Shown one piece after another: positions 42,109 to 52,829 of a stretch of 64,000 nt of DNA. The DNA is from Sambucus nigra (Eukaryota > Streptophyta > Magnoliopsida > Dipsacales > Adoxaceae): positions 834,060,073 through 834,124,072 of the forward strand of contig OX422207.1 of NCBI GenBank assembly GCA_949130495.1, in the 5' to 3' direction. The stretch's first letter is position 1. Each line of letters begins with the position of its first letter. The notes under the pieces were generated by a model. It made no database searches. It had not been told where the DNA came from and saw only the letters and a program-made list of their open reading frames with translations. The position numbers and the translations under genes are program-made.

Positions 42109-44426
42109 CAGGGAAAGCATCCCCATCCCCGTTAGAAATATCATTCTTCATCCCCACCCCGTTCCCCATTATGACGGGTTCGGGGATCCCCGTCCTTGTT
42201 TGAAACGGGTATCGAGTTCCCCTCGGGGAACCCTTTTTTTTCACCTCTTTAAGCACCTAAATAAAAATTACATTTAAACTACATCGCAATTAGAAATTAT
42301 TAAACACACCTAAAGTGCAATAGTTCAAAATCCAAACTTTGCAACGCCAAAATCTCCACTATACTAATAAGTTCAATGCTAATATAATAATTAAATTATT
42401 ACCTCATCATCACTATCTTCATTTATGGTACCTCTCTCAAATCATGTTGCACAAGAACCCAAACCTACATAATAATATAATGATGCATTAATTAATAAAG
42501 GTAAAAAGGATAAAAAAATTAACATTTCAATAAGTTAAAGTTATTACCTTGAATCTCGGCCCATAACCAATCTTGACAACACATGAGTGCTTCCAAAGTC
42601 TTGGATGAGTTCTACTTCGATGTGGGCTCACAAATCTACCACTAGTACTAAAAGACGAATCTGAAGCAAAAGTTGATACGGGAATGGCAAAAATATCCCT
42701 AGTTATAGCAAATAGTGTCAGGTACTTAAGACCATTTGACTTCCACCAAGCCAATATATCAAAATCATCGGATCTAGGAAAAACACTATCCTCTAAATAG
42801 TAATCCAACTCCGACTTAACATGTTCAGTATTAGAGGTACTCGAGATAAACAAATCAAAGTTTTTAATCAATCAACTCCTTCCTTGAGATTGAGATGATG
42901 TACCACTTGAAGATTCACTATTACCAGGAGCTCTCACTCACTAGATATTCTCCCAACATTTCAAAATAAAGGTTACGCACCCTTTCAATTTCTCTCGGCG
43001 CTTCATCATCATATATGAGTGGAAAGTAAAACTCAACCCCTTTCATTTAAAATCTAGGATCCAAGATTGTACCCAAAGTCATTACCCCATGAAGTGAACT
43101 CCAATATTTTTCGAACTTTATTATCATATTAGATGCCATGAGTCGTATTTCATCATAACTTGAGAATGTCCAATCATTAAGTGGCGCTCTAATCTCACAA
43201 AGTTTCGAAAAAAATAGATTAATTGTTAGATATTTAGTTCCCAAAAATATTTCTGTCACCTCAAAAAATAGATTCATTGTTGGATCATTTTAGCAAGAGA
43301 ATCTCTTGCAACTTCTTGGTCAAATAAAAAATTAGTTAGTTGTGTCTTTCCATCGGGCCTCCGCATTTGATTTAAAATTGCTTGTTTAATATCCATTGAT
43401 TTTCTTTGAGGACAAGACTTAAAGTGATCCCCCAAATGAGATGTTCTATTTTTACTCGAACCCCAAGTTTTTTTTCACAATATCTGCAAATCGCTTTATC
43501 TTGTCCATTGATTTTTTTCAAATCAAAGGGGTCCCATACCCATGAACGTCGAGGTCATTTTCCATTTTCATTAATAACATTAGTATCATGGGACTCAATC
43601 TCACGATTTTTATTATCATCATCCAATAAATTAATTGGTGTTTGATTAGAAGCTATCTCATTTGTTGGAGGAGTTAATTGTGTATCCACCGTTTACGCTG
43701 GAATCTCCTTTGATATTGACATTTTTATATGTACAAATTTCAAAAAATTTACAATTAAGTATACATTATATGTTAAATCACAAATCAGTAAAAAAAAATT
43801 TAAGTTAATTCAAACGAAATTTAAGTAGTAAACCCAGATGAAATTTAGGCTCAGCATAAATAATTGAATATTTTTTTACAATGGGTAGTGGTTTTCAGTG
43901 TGAAACACAAAAAAATCCATTGAAGTTAATTCACCAATTGCTACTTTACAAATCATTATTTCATTAGAAGCATAGTTTAACACCAAGTCATTATAAAAAA
44001 AATATAGTTGTCCATAAACAGTCAACGTAGATCAGATCAGACAGATCAGATCAACACAGATGAGGGAGAGATGAGGGTTGAGGGGGATTTACCTCTGAAT
44101 GGTGGTCGGCTTCATAGGAGAGATGAGGAGTTGCCGACACAGGAGAGATGAGGGAGGGAGGTTCACGCAGGAGGCTAGCTAGGGTTAAAACAAGTAAATA
44201 AAGTTATGTTATGTGTGTCTTATATATTTATTATTATAATATATGCATATATATATATTAACAATTTGGGTATCCCCATGGAGACTCGAGGCTATACCCG
44301 AACCCGATCCGAAACATTTCGAGGATTTTTTATCTTTCGGAACTAGATTCGATCCCCGAATTTTTGGAGATTTTTTTCGGTTATCCACGGGGACAAAAAT
44401 TTTTGGGGAAAATTGCCATCCCTAAA
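42109..44426 (-). mobile_element. hAT transposon with broken transposase
   Basis: The left end CAGGGAAAGCATCCCC and right end (ATTGCCATCCCTA) form imperfect inverted ends. The subterminal parts are rich in CCCC(A/G)TCCCC, typical of one plant hAT group. Flanks TTCGAGGT (42101-42108) and TTGGAGGT (44427-44434) give an 8-bp duplication with one mismatch. The minus strand encodes remnants of a BED-finger hAT transposase. Confidence 0.82.
42527..43560 (-). pseudogene. hAT transposase remnant (BED finger to dimerisation domain)
   Basis: A DAYSLEEPER/RICESLEEPER-type transposase, which would cut and join hAT ends. On the minus strand: near 43520-43430 'SWVWDPFDL' and 'DKAICRYCEKKLG' (BED zinc finger start); 43277-43047 'FFEVTEIFLGTKYLTINLFF' and 'KFEKYWSSLHGVM' with 'LDPRF'; 42871-42527 'SELDYYLED', 'PRSDDFDILAWWKSNGLKY', 'IPVSTFASDSSFSTSGR', the C-terminal dimerisation domain. 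The long RNase H-like catalytic middle is missing and frames are broken, so it is an internal deletion derivative. Confidence 0.85.
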
Positions 44427-45096
44427 TTGGAGGTCATGGTGGGTGAGGAAAATTTGTCCCCTAAGAACGTAGGAGTATATTTTATTTCAATAAACAATAA
44501 AGTTTGTGTAGAATACTATAACATAGATGGGATAATATTCATTCGTTATCTCGATGAAATATATCCCTCCTTGGACATCAAATAAGAAATTTTTGGAAGA
44601 TCGCATCGGAGGTGGGATAAACCATATCAGGTTAAACCATTCAAGTGATTAAGTCACAATTTAACTTGGCTTTATTTTCAGGATGCTTATGGAAGTGTTT
44701 TCAAAATCTGGTATGATATTTTGAGAAACATCAACTGGTGTGTTTCCTTTTGAAGATATTGATGATGGTGATGATGATATTTAGAGGTAAAATAGGTATA
44801 TTTGTAAGGGTCTATGTTCAATTAATTAATTACTTAACTAATTACAACGTCCACAAAATTAATTAACTTTTAATTTAAGCAAATTTTGTTTTAATCGAAT
44901 AAAATTAATATGTCGGATTGGCATGGAAGTCATTACCACCGGAAGCAAATATATAAGCCATTAAAAATGAACAAAAGAATTTTAGAGTAGAAAACATCGA
45001 GGGGGGGGGGGGGGGACTACTATCGCCTAAACCCACATAAGTCCCACTAATACTTAATAATTTTTTATAGAGACAGGTCCTACATATATGACGTCG
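44427..45096 (+). repeat. Tandem duplication, copy 2 (670 bp)
   Basis: Second copy of 41418-42099, from TTGGAGGTCATGGTGGGTGA to ATATGACGTCG, with a shorter G run (about 15, 45002-45016). The hAT at 42109-44426 lies exactly at the seam between the two copies. Confidence 0.9.
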
Positions 45097-46629
45097 CTTA
45101 CTCCCACATGGTCACTCCATTGTGTTATGCTCATCTGCCTCTGATCACTCCTCTAGTCTAGGAGTCGGCTATAAAGCCTCCATGGCCTCGCTATCTACCA
45201 ATCTCGGTTGATCGTGATCTGACCATATGTTCCGAATGTGTAAATCATCCACACAATTTCTCATTCAATTATTATGTTGATGCATAACATTCAAAGGGAT
45301 TTTAAACCAAAATTTTACCTTGAACGTATGGAAATTAATAGGCTCTCACGCTCTCAAAAGACTCTCTCGAAACTGAGAAAAGGGTTTTATAAAAAAACTG
45401 GCTTCATAATTTAAAAGACACATTTGCAAAGTTACTTATACGTTGGTAGGAGAAGAACTCAACTAAAACATTTTTTCAAAAAATACAACCTTTGTTCGAA
45501 CCAGGTGACCTTGTTTAAATAATTTTACTTTCGATCGAGGTAATTTTGAACGAAGTTTTTATCTTACAAGTACCCTTAATGTAAATCGGGGTCCTTATAT
45601 AGAACCTGGCTCTTTAGAGGTCCTCTTGTTTGAAGTAGTTTATCTTATGAGATCCACTATTTGAAAATAATGAATTCGATCAAAACATATATCGATCGAT
45701 GTAATCTCTTTTCAGGGAAATATTTATTTTTCCAGGTTTTCTTGTGAAATAAATATATTAAAAAAAACTTTCACTCTTTTCAAAAAAAGTTTTTTCCTAT
45801 TAATTACTTAATTAAAAGATAAACTTAGGAAATATAAAATCTTAAGGCTTACCAAAGCTCTAATTGACTTTCATTTGAAAAGGACGGTCTAGTGCGATAA
45901 TATTTTTCATGGAGCTTTGTCTCTTTGTCTTCAGTGATATGCAATTTTATAACTAAATAAACTCTATAAAAATTTACTCTATCACAAAGAGTTTATCCTA
46001 GAATAAATCCAATACAAATAAACATAAGGAGTGCAAAACATGTGTGTATAAATACCCCCCTTAGGTTATTTCGGGACAAAAGAAAAAAATGAAAAAGACC
46101 TAAAAAAAATACCAGATCAAATTCCTATATATCAATCTACTCATTCCCGATCCTCGCTAGATAGACTTGATACAGAAGCACGACTTTCAAGTCCATGGCA
46201 AATCGATATCACAAGGCATGTAATTCTTGAACACTTATCATATAACTCGTGGCGTACAAATGATACAAGAGAGTAACAAAAACAAACAAGAAATATAAAT
46301 ATACAATTCATGCACATGAACTATTCCCCATTAAAATATACTCCCCTAAATTCAAATTTTCTCCCTTTTTGTTTGGAATAGATAAGAGAAATAACTAGAC
46401 AATATATCAAAAATTAAAAAAAAATAATTATAAAATGATAGCATGGGATCGACGAGATATGTGACATATAAAAATATGAAAATAACAATATTAATAACAT
46501 ATATCAACACACTCCAAATATTAATATCTCAACATGATCGGAAAATGGCTACTGAATGTATTTAGATGAAAATGATTCATATTAAATGAGATATACAACT
46601 TGATAGAGTTTAACTCAAAACTACATGAA
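45097..46629. other. Unassigned, AT-rich
   Basis: No recognisable gene or repeat boundary. As it leads into a decayed copia pol at 46630, part of it may be eroded copia integrase sequence, but no motif could be read. Confidence 0.35.
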
Positions 46630-47255
46630 GAAATATTCTTGTATTATTAAACAATTACCAGATCATATAGTGTTGTGAACAAAAGAAGACTAGTCCTCCT
46701 CAAATCAATCCACGTCGCCTTAGATTGAATAAATTCTTATGTTATTAGAAGACGAGGCGATGATACTAAAGATATTAAGAAAGTTAGAAAATTAGTAGAG
46801 TTTGTATCCTTGGTAGAAATGAAAGTGGATATTTCTTAAAGAGAATACCATTATAAGGTTAATGAAAGAAATCAATTTGGAAATTCGTAAATGATTACAC
46901 CAAAGACCAAATCATTGATGAACGATAAAGAGGATTTTACAAAAGATTTACTTTGAGAAATGTATTCAACAAATTTCATTTTTATCACAAACTAGAACCA
47001 CAAACAAAGAATAAGATGAAAAAGTATGAGTCGTGGATAAAAAAATGCAAGATTAACTTAACAATTCGAAAGCAATCAAGCATTAACTCTTGTAAGATAC
47101 ATAAATAACCTTAGTATAATGGGAATAAGATGGATATTAAAGCATAATATAGATGAATTTGGTTCGCAACAAGGCTAGACTAGACGCACAATACTATAAT
47201 CAATAAGAAGAAATCGATTTTGAAGAAACATTGGACCCTATTGAAGGTTTATATA

Positions 47256-47291
<36 letters not shown>

Positions 47292-47960
47292 TGTTGGGGG
47301 GGTGCGTGTGCATGTGCGAAACATGCTTTAAATTTTTTTAAAAATCTTGCTTTTAAAAATTTTAAAAATTTCCAAATAGATGTCAAAAGAGCATTTTAAA
47401 AGGATAAATAGATAAATAACTTTATGATAAGTGACCCGAGATTTAAAAATCATCCAAATTATTTTTTTAAACTAACCAAAGCTTTATATGTATTAAAACA
47501 AGTTGCAAGGACTTGGTATAAAAGAGTAAAAGTTTTCTCATTACCAATGGTTTAGAAAGAGGATTTCTTATACAACCTTGTTTATCAAAATCCATGACAG
47601 AGTTATACTTTTTGTTCAAATACATCTTAATAATATAATCTTTGAATTTAAAGGATGAAGGATGTGAATAATTATCTTCTTTTATGAGAAAAAAAAGTTG
47701 AAATGAGCGTGATGGATGAACTAAATTTTTCCTTCAAATTTATGAACCCAAAATTTCAATTAAATTCATGTACATATTTAGATTTGTTAATGAAAACTTT
47801 TTTCCTGTTTTTTCACTTTAAGACCTAAGAAAAATTTGAAATGATCTTATCACACCAATGAATGCGTTTATTAAGACTGAAAGTGATGAACATGAAAAAG
47901 TAAATGGTAGCAAATTATACAATGTAATGATTGTTAATATGTTATATTTAACCGTAAGTA
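46630..47960 (+). pseudogene. Copia (SIRE-like) reverse transcriptase, heavily decayed
   Basis: Plus-strand translation across stops shows 'NLVRNKARLDAQYYNQ' and 'EEIDFEETLDPIE' (about 47150-47250; the RT N-terminal block), then after a microsatellite 'LTKALYVLKQVARTWYKRV' (about 47470-47535), 'EKKVEMSVMDELNF' (about 47690-47730) and further text of the block leading to connection/RNase H. The catalytic YVDD position is destroyed. It probably belongs to a SIRE/Maximus-type element; it might be the pol of the element whose gag is at 31495-32720. Confidence 0.65.
47250..47294. repeat. (AT)n(GTAT)n microsatellite
   Basis: AT repeats followed by about eight GTAT units, within the copia RT remnant. 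Confidence 0.95.
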
Positions 47961-48592
47961 TACCAATAATATGTTGTGTGTGTTTAGTATCATTCTAAAT
48001 TTGAACCAAAGTAATCATAATTAATTGCCGTTAATTTTTTTTTGCTATTTTATAGGGACCGTATTATTGAGGGACATGGTGTCCGAAGCACATAAATTTT
48101 GATGTTATAAGTTACTCGAAATCTATTGGACCCGAGTCAAATAAATTAAAAAATAAGTAGTGGACCTTGGCCATTCAATCGTGTCAGATAAAAACAATAA
48201 ACTGCACACAATGTTGCTCTCAACAATGTCGAATGCATAGCCATTTTAACTCGTTGTGCCCAAACATTATATATAAGACAACAATGGAGGGACTTTCAAT
48301 TAACTTTAACCAAAATACCGATTTTATGCAATAACAAATGCGAAATTTGTATAATCAAAATTTTGGTGCAACATTCTAGAAGCAAACATAATAAAATTAT
48401 GCACCATTTTCTACGAGATCATATTCAAAATGAGGATATGGAACTTCAATTTATCTCCACTCAAACATAATTTTTAGATAATTTACCAAATAATTCCGCA
48501 AAAATATACTTTTCTTAATAGGAAGGGAACTCGATGTGGCTCGTTATCATGATATTGAATAAATTCTCCTTCTACCATCATTCTCACTAGGG
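47961..48592. other. Unassigned, AT-rich
   Basis: No gene seen. Some decayed copia sequence may extend into it. Confidence 0.4.
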
Positions 48593-49865
48593 CTGGATTT
48601 TAGTCGGTAAATGCAGCACACCAGTATGAAACCAATTTTAAAAGAATCAAACTAAAATTACAAATTTTACCAACAGGTACACCATCCCATAAGGCAAAAA
48701 AAAAACGCGCGGTATATTGGTAAAATTGAGTTTTTGCGGTAAAACTGGTTTCCTAGAAAATACGGTAATTTTGGTAAATTTCTCTTTACGATAATTTTTG
48801 TAGTACTTGATATATAATGGTAATTTTTTGTACCACTTGCCTAAACCTGTTCATATGCATATTTAAAATAATAATAAAATTAAACAGCATAATTGTCTTG
48901 TCTTCATAACTATAAATAAACATTAATCTCCAAAATAAATATCACAATTAAATTGTAATTCAAGTTGCACTATTATTCAAACAACTCAAATTAATGTCAA
49001 CCGAGGTCGTCACATTAAATTACAAACAAAAATGAAAATGCTCCAAATTCATTGTTTCCTGCCTTATTTTAGGTATTCCATCAAAGATTTTGTTCATTGC
49101 CATTCCAAATGAAAAGTTCTGAAATGTGAGAGAATAACACCAACCAGTAGTAATTAACATTTTTTGCTTATAAAGAATTACAAAAGTGAACCAGAAACAT
49201 TGAAGACAATCTCTTCACTTAGCAATTCATTAATTAAAAAACAAATGTACAGGAAGATAGCCAACAAAGTAATATCATAAAGGCAAAAACATTGTACCAC
49301 ATATTCTCGAAAAATGAAATAATATGATTCATTTGATTTAGATTGAAGAATACATGTAGGAAGGTGAGATTGAAATGGAAGAGAGGGAGAGAGGGAAAGC
49401 TTTTATGAGGTGCAGATGAGAGAGAGAGAGAGTGTGGGAGAGAGAGATGTCGGTAAAAATATTGTAAACATTAGGGTTGATAGAGGAGTTTGTTACATTT
49501 TATATGAGTTAAAATGTATAGGTTAGATTAAGTCTAATAAATCAAAGGCTCTCATTATAGTATATAACTAAACATAACAACGAAACTCAGTGATGACATT
49601 TATCGCCTCTACGGAGCGCCATATGGACAATTTTAATTAATGTTATTATATAACAAAACCATTCATCTTCTTATATTTTAAACGAAGGAGATGGGAGGGT
49701 ATGTTAGAAATATGAAAAGGCAAGGGAGGAAGTTAAAGGGTACTTTAAAAACCATATTATTTTAAGTTTAACACACTTATACTTATCACTCTAATCCATG
49801 TTATTTTATTTTATAGGGTTTTCGATTAGCCGATATGTGTATTATATATGATTTTGAGATATATT

Positions 49866-49866
<1 letters not shown>

Positions 49867-49917
<51 letters not shown>
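49867..49917. repeat. (GT)n(GA)n microsatellite
   Basis: A TG run then a GA run ending directly at the ATG of the PWWP-type exon; probably the 5' UTR repeat of the captured gene. Confidence 0.95.
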
Positions 49918-49918
<1 letters not shown>

Positions 49919-50092
49919 TGGGAAGTGGTGGTGCAATAGACTTGTCAGTGGGTGGATGGGTTTGGGTCTGTAGACAAAACATGTCATGGTGGCCTAGTAG
50001 TATATTGGGTGTGGATGAATTGCCAAAAAGTTATCTGATTTCACCCAGATCAGGTACTCCTATCAAGCTCTTGGGAATAGAGGATGCAAGTG
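49918..50092 (+). pseudogene. PWWP-domain protein, first exon fragment
   Basis: From ATG 49918: MGSGGAIDLSVGG, then WVWVCRQNMSWWPSSILG, DELPKSYLISPRSGTPIKLL and GIEDAS. This matches the N-terminus of the plant PWWP/Tudor-like family represented by Arabidopsis At1g51745, chromatin-associated proteins whose PWWP module binds methylated histone tails. The family motif SWWP is present; the usual RRRNG before it has become CRQNM. The exon ends around 50089-50092 at a plausible GT donor (GTGTATG/GTATGCC). Similar-looking exon-2 start text (GTTCAGTGGTAT) occurs at about 50145 after TTCTAG, then stops. The remainder of the gene is absent. Confidence 0.8.
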
Positions 50093-50341
50093 TGTATGCC
50101 CCTATTTCATTCTCTATTATATTTTACTTTTTATTCTAGGCTCGTGTTCAGTGGTATGTAATCTATTATCTTCTATTTTTTATTTATAATCTACTTTTTC
50201 CCAGTTAAAATTTCTTTATTTATTAATTTCATCTTCATTTATGTTCCCAGAAATATATCTTTTAGACTTTTGTTTCAATCTAGATTTTGCTGTCATGTTT
50301 TATCACAACTATAGTAATGCTCCGGTTTTCTATTTTTGAAG

Positions 50342-50593
50342 GATGAGAAGCTTGAAAATGTGTTGGGCCAGTTTTGGAAAGAATTTGACGGCGGGGTTTC
50401 TGCAGAGAATTTGGGTAAGCCAACACAATGGAATTTTCTGACCAAAAAGAGGCATCTAGTGCTTTTGTTTTTATCTGTAAAATGATGTCGTGAAATTTGT
50501 ACATATGTAGCAGGGGGAAAATTTGATGGGTATGGTTCATTTTTACCCACATATCAGCGGTCCCCTAAGAGAACTCAAGATTGCAGCACACAG
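50342..50593 (+). pseudogene. CW-type zinc-finger protein, two internal exon fragments
   Basis: Exon A, 50342-50414: DEKLENVLGQFWKEFDGG and VSAENLG, with acceptor TTTGAAG and donor G|GTAAGC. Exon B, 50514-50593: GKFDGYGSFLPTYQRSP and KRTQDCSTQ, with acceptor GTAGCAG and donor CAG|GTATCC. Spliced, the phase is kept and the text matches the conserved N-terminal block (LGxFQKDFEGGVSAENLG then GGYGSFLPTYQRSP) of plant CW-type zinc-finger proteins (At3g62900 group, from memory), nuclear proteins thought to read histone methylation. Neither the first exon nor the CW domain is present. The exons are stop-free. Confidence 0.78.
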
Positions 50594-50595
50594 GT

Positions 50596-50598
<3 letters not shown>

Positions 50599-50669
<71 letters not shown>
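50599..50669. repeat. (CT)n(AT)n microsatellite
   Basis: About 14 CT units then about 21 AT units, starting 5 bp after the exon B donor, inside what would be an intron. Confidence 0.95.
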
Positions 50670-50671
<2 letters not shown>

Positions 50672-51595
50672 AATTTAATTATGTTATTTGTATTGGATTT
50701 CATTGGATAATTTTTTAGGAAATTTTTTTGGATACTATTTTAGGTATTTATTCCACATCTCCGATTTCTCAGGTGAGAATTACATCTTGAGTCACACTCT
50801 TTCAAACATTTATGCGGTTTTTTTCTAGGTTTTTAATTGGGTAGTGTTGATATTTGTCATGTTGAGGGGTATGATAGTAATTGTTCATGTGATAGTTTTT
50901 GTCATCCCCATATAATGTGTTTATTTTAAAAATGGGATTTATTATGTTATATCTTTTTAGGAATAAAAATTTCAATTTGAGTTATTTTGAATGAATTGAA
51001 AATGGGGGATTTATTTATTATGTTTTTTATGCAGAAAAAAATTAATACACTTCCAACCTCAAATCGTAGTTTAGATAGGTGGATTTATTTTTTAAATTTT
51101 GGAGTCGTTTCTTCACTTGATCAAATTTTGACCTCATTTATATCATTTAGGTTATGTTCTAAAAATTTCTTTGCATATGAATTTATTTTTCACTTAATAA
51201 AAGGTTTTTTATGATTTCATGAACACTTTTTTTTTAATGTATATTTTTAATCATTTCGTTAAAAAGGACCCCGTATCAGGATGTATGCATCATAGTTTAA
51301 TATAATAAAAACAACAAGTGCAAAGTTAAGAGCTTAAGAGTGTGGTTGTGCTTGACTTTAGCCATGGTATTCTTGTTTTATATAATTTGGTAAGTTCGGT
51401 AATATCATCTTGGTAATTTTGGTTTTTCATTTTGTTATGGTATAATCAGTAAATCGGTTATTAAAATGTTAAAACTAAAACCAACCACAAAAAAAAAAAT
51501 TCGATAATTTCGGTTTTGATAAGTAAAAAATGTATACCATTATCACTTTTTTGGGATATAAAATGGTAGAGTACGGGTTTTTACCATACCACAAA

Positions 51596-52829
51596 CACCT
51601 CTTATTCTCACACAATAACACAAGCAACCACTTCTTATGAAGATTGATAATCACTTTAGTCCCTCCTATTAAATATTGTTATTTCATCTCATAATTCCAA
51701 TAATATATGTAATATGCAAGAATAATGTATTTAGGAAAAAAAAATGGTTTCTTCCTAACCCCCATTTCATTTTTGGAATGATAAATCGATAGAGAGATGT
51801 ATAATCAATGTTACATATTCGAGATGATCCAATGATCATGAAACAAAGGGGGAGAAAATCTATTTATAAAAAAATTCTCTAATAAAGGCCGATATTTAAA
51901 AAATCATTTGAATTATCAACTTATGGCGGGATCCTCGTGCACTGGGTTTGCCCTTAGGAGGGTAGTGAGACTCGGGTCTATGAATAACTGGAAAGGGTGA
52001 AGCGTGACCCACTCCAATGGACGTTGTCTGCAAGGTTTTCAATAACTTTGATAAAACCTTCTCCTTTTGGTAAAAATGGAGCTCAAGCTGGAAATCCCTC
52101 CCTACAAGAAGATGAACTTCCACAACAATAATAGTAACTTTTCTCAAGAGGAACTCCTGAGAATGATGGTTGTCAGTGAGGAGTGAAAGAGCAAGGCACT
52201 TAGCACTAGAGAGAGAGAGAGCAGGGAGAGACTACTAGAAGGTTTTGGTGTGATTTTTGACAGAGTAATGATGTTGTTGCGGGGTCCTATTTATACTTGG
52301 GCACTAGGGTTGAGTTGGTACTTTTGGGTGCCAAAACTTAGAGGGTTGGTGAGGGACAAGGTCTACAACGCAGCCTGTCCCCTCAAACAGGTGCCACCTG
52401 GTGCCAACCAAAGTCAAAAAGAAAATAAGTCTGCCCTTGAAAATAAAATATCTTATTTTGTAAATTAATTTTGAAACGGTAACTTGTGGTACAAAATTTG
52501 TAAACTTGAGAGAGGAGGCCTCGAGGACCTCCTCCTCTAAAACTATCAATATTGAGGGTGGGGACCTTGAGGACCCCTCTCCTCTAAAATCATTTTTCTT
52601 GAGAGGGGCCTTAAGGAACCTCTCTTCTAACAAAATCCATTTCGTAAAAATCCATTTCTTATGAGCAGCCCTTTTGACTGCTCACATCACTTGTGATTAA
52701 GTATGAGATGTGAGTGGTCTTGAGTGACTCCTAGAGTCTCCCTACTAGTATTATCTCAATCCTAAAGTGCTAAGTGATCACCGTGTGAAAGGTGTGCACG
52801 TGTAGGTACACAGTCGTTGTTTTCATTTC
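51596..52829 (-). other. LTR-like sequence with minus-strand TATA; no gene
   Basis: On the minus strand GTATAAATAGG (52297-52287) is a good TATA box, followed downstream by CT-rich sequence (52205-52222) and untranslated-looking sequence, as in an LTR U3-R-U5 or a small promoter. No coding domain was recognised. A short segment (51925-51956, minus: AAGGGCAAACCCAGTGCACG then AGGATCCCGCC) resembles the head of Au-type plant SINEs. Confidence 0.35.
52287..52297 (-). promoter_or_regulatory. TATA box, minus strand, of an LTR-like unit
   Basis: GTATAAATAGG on the minus strand, within a GC-richer context than its surroundings. The transcription unit it would serve is unassigned. Confidence 0.4.

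Larger units (their letters stand above)
48593..51595. mobile_element. Possible Pack-type hAT carrying host gene fragments
   Basis: The left end GGGCTGGATTTTAGTCGGTAA and a subterminal zone dense in GGTAA/TTACC (48600-48800) look hAT-like. A zone with the same word content (TTTGGTAAGTTCGGTAA, TTGGTAATTTTGG) occurs at 51380-51590 and could be the other end, but the expected terminal inverted repeat was not found there. Between them lie exon fragments of two unrelated host genes with introns kept. The carrier type is therefore uncertain (hAT, MULE or Helitron), while the gene fragments are clear. Confidence 0.4.

Noticed and set aside
49918..50139. A functional 74-residue PWWP micro-protein
   Set aside because: The open frame runs past the conserved splice donor into intron-like sequence; the domain is truncated and its key residues are changed.
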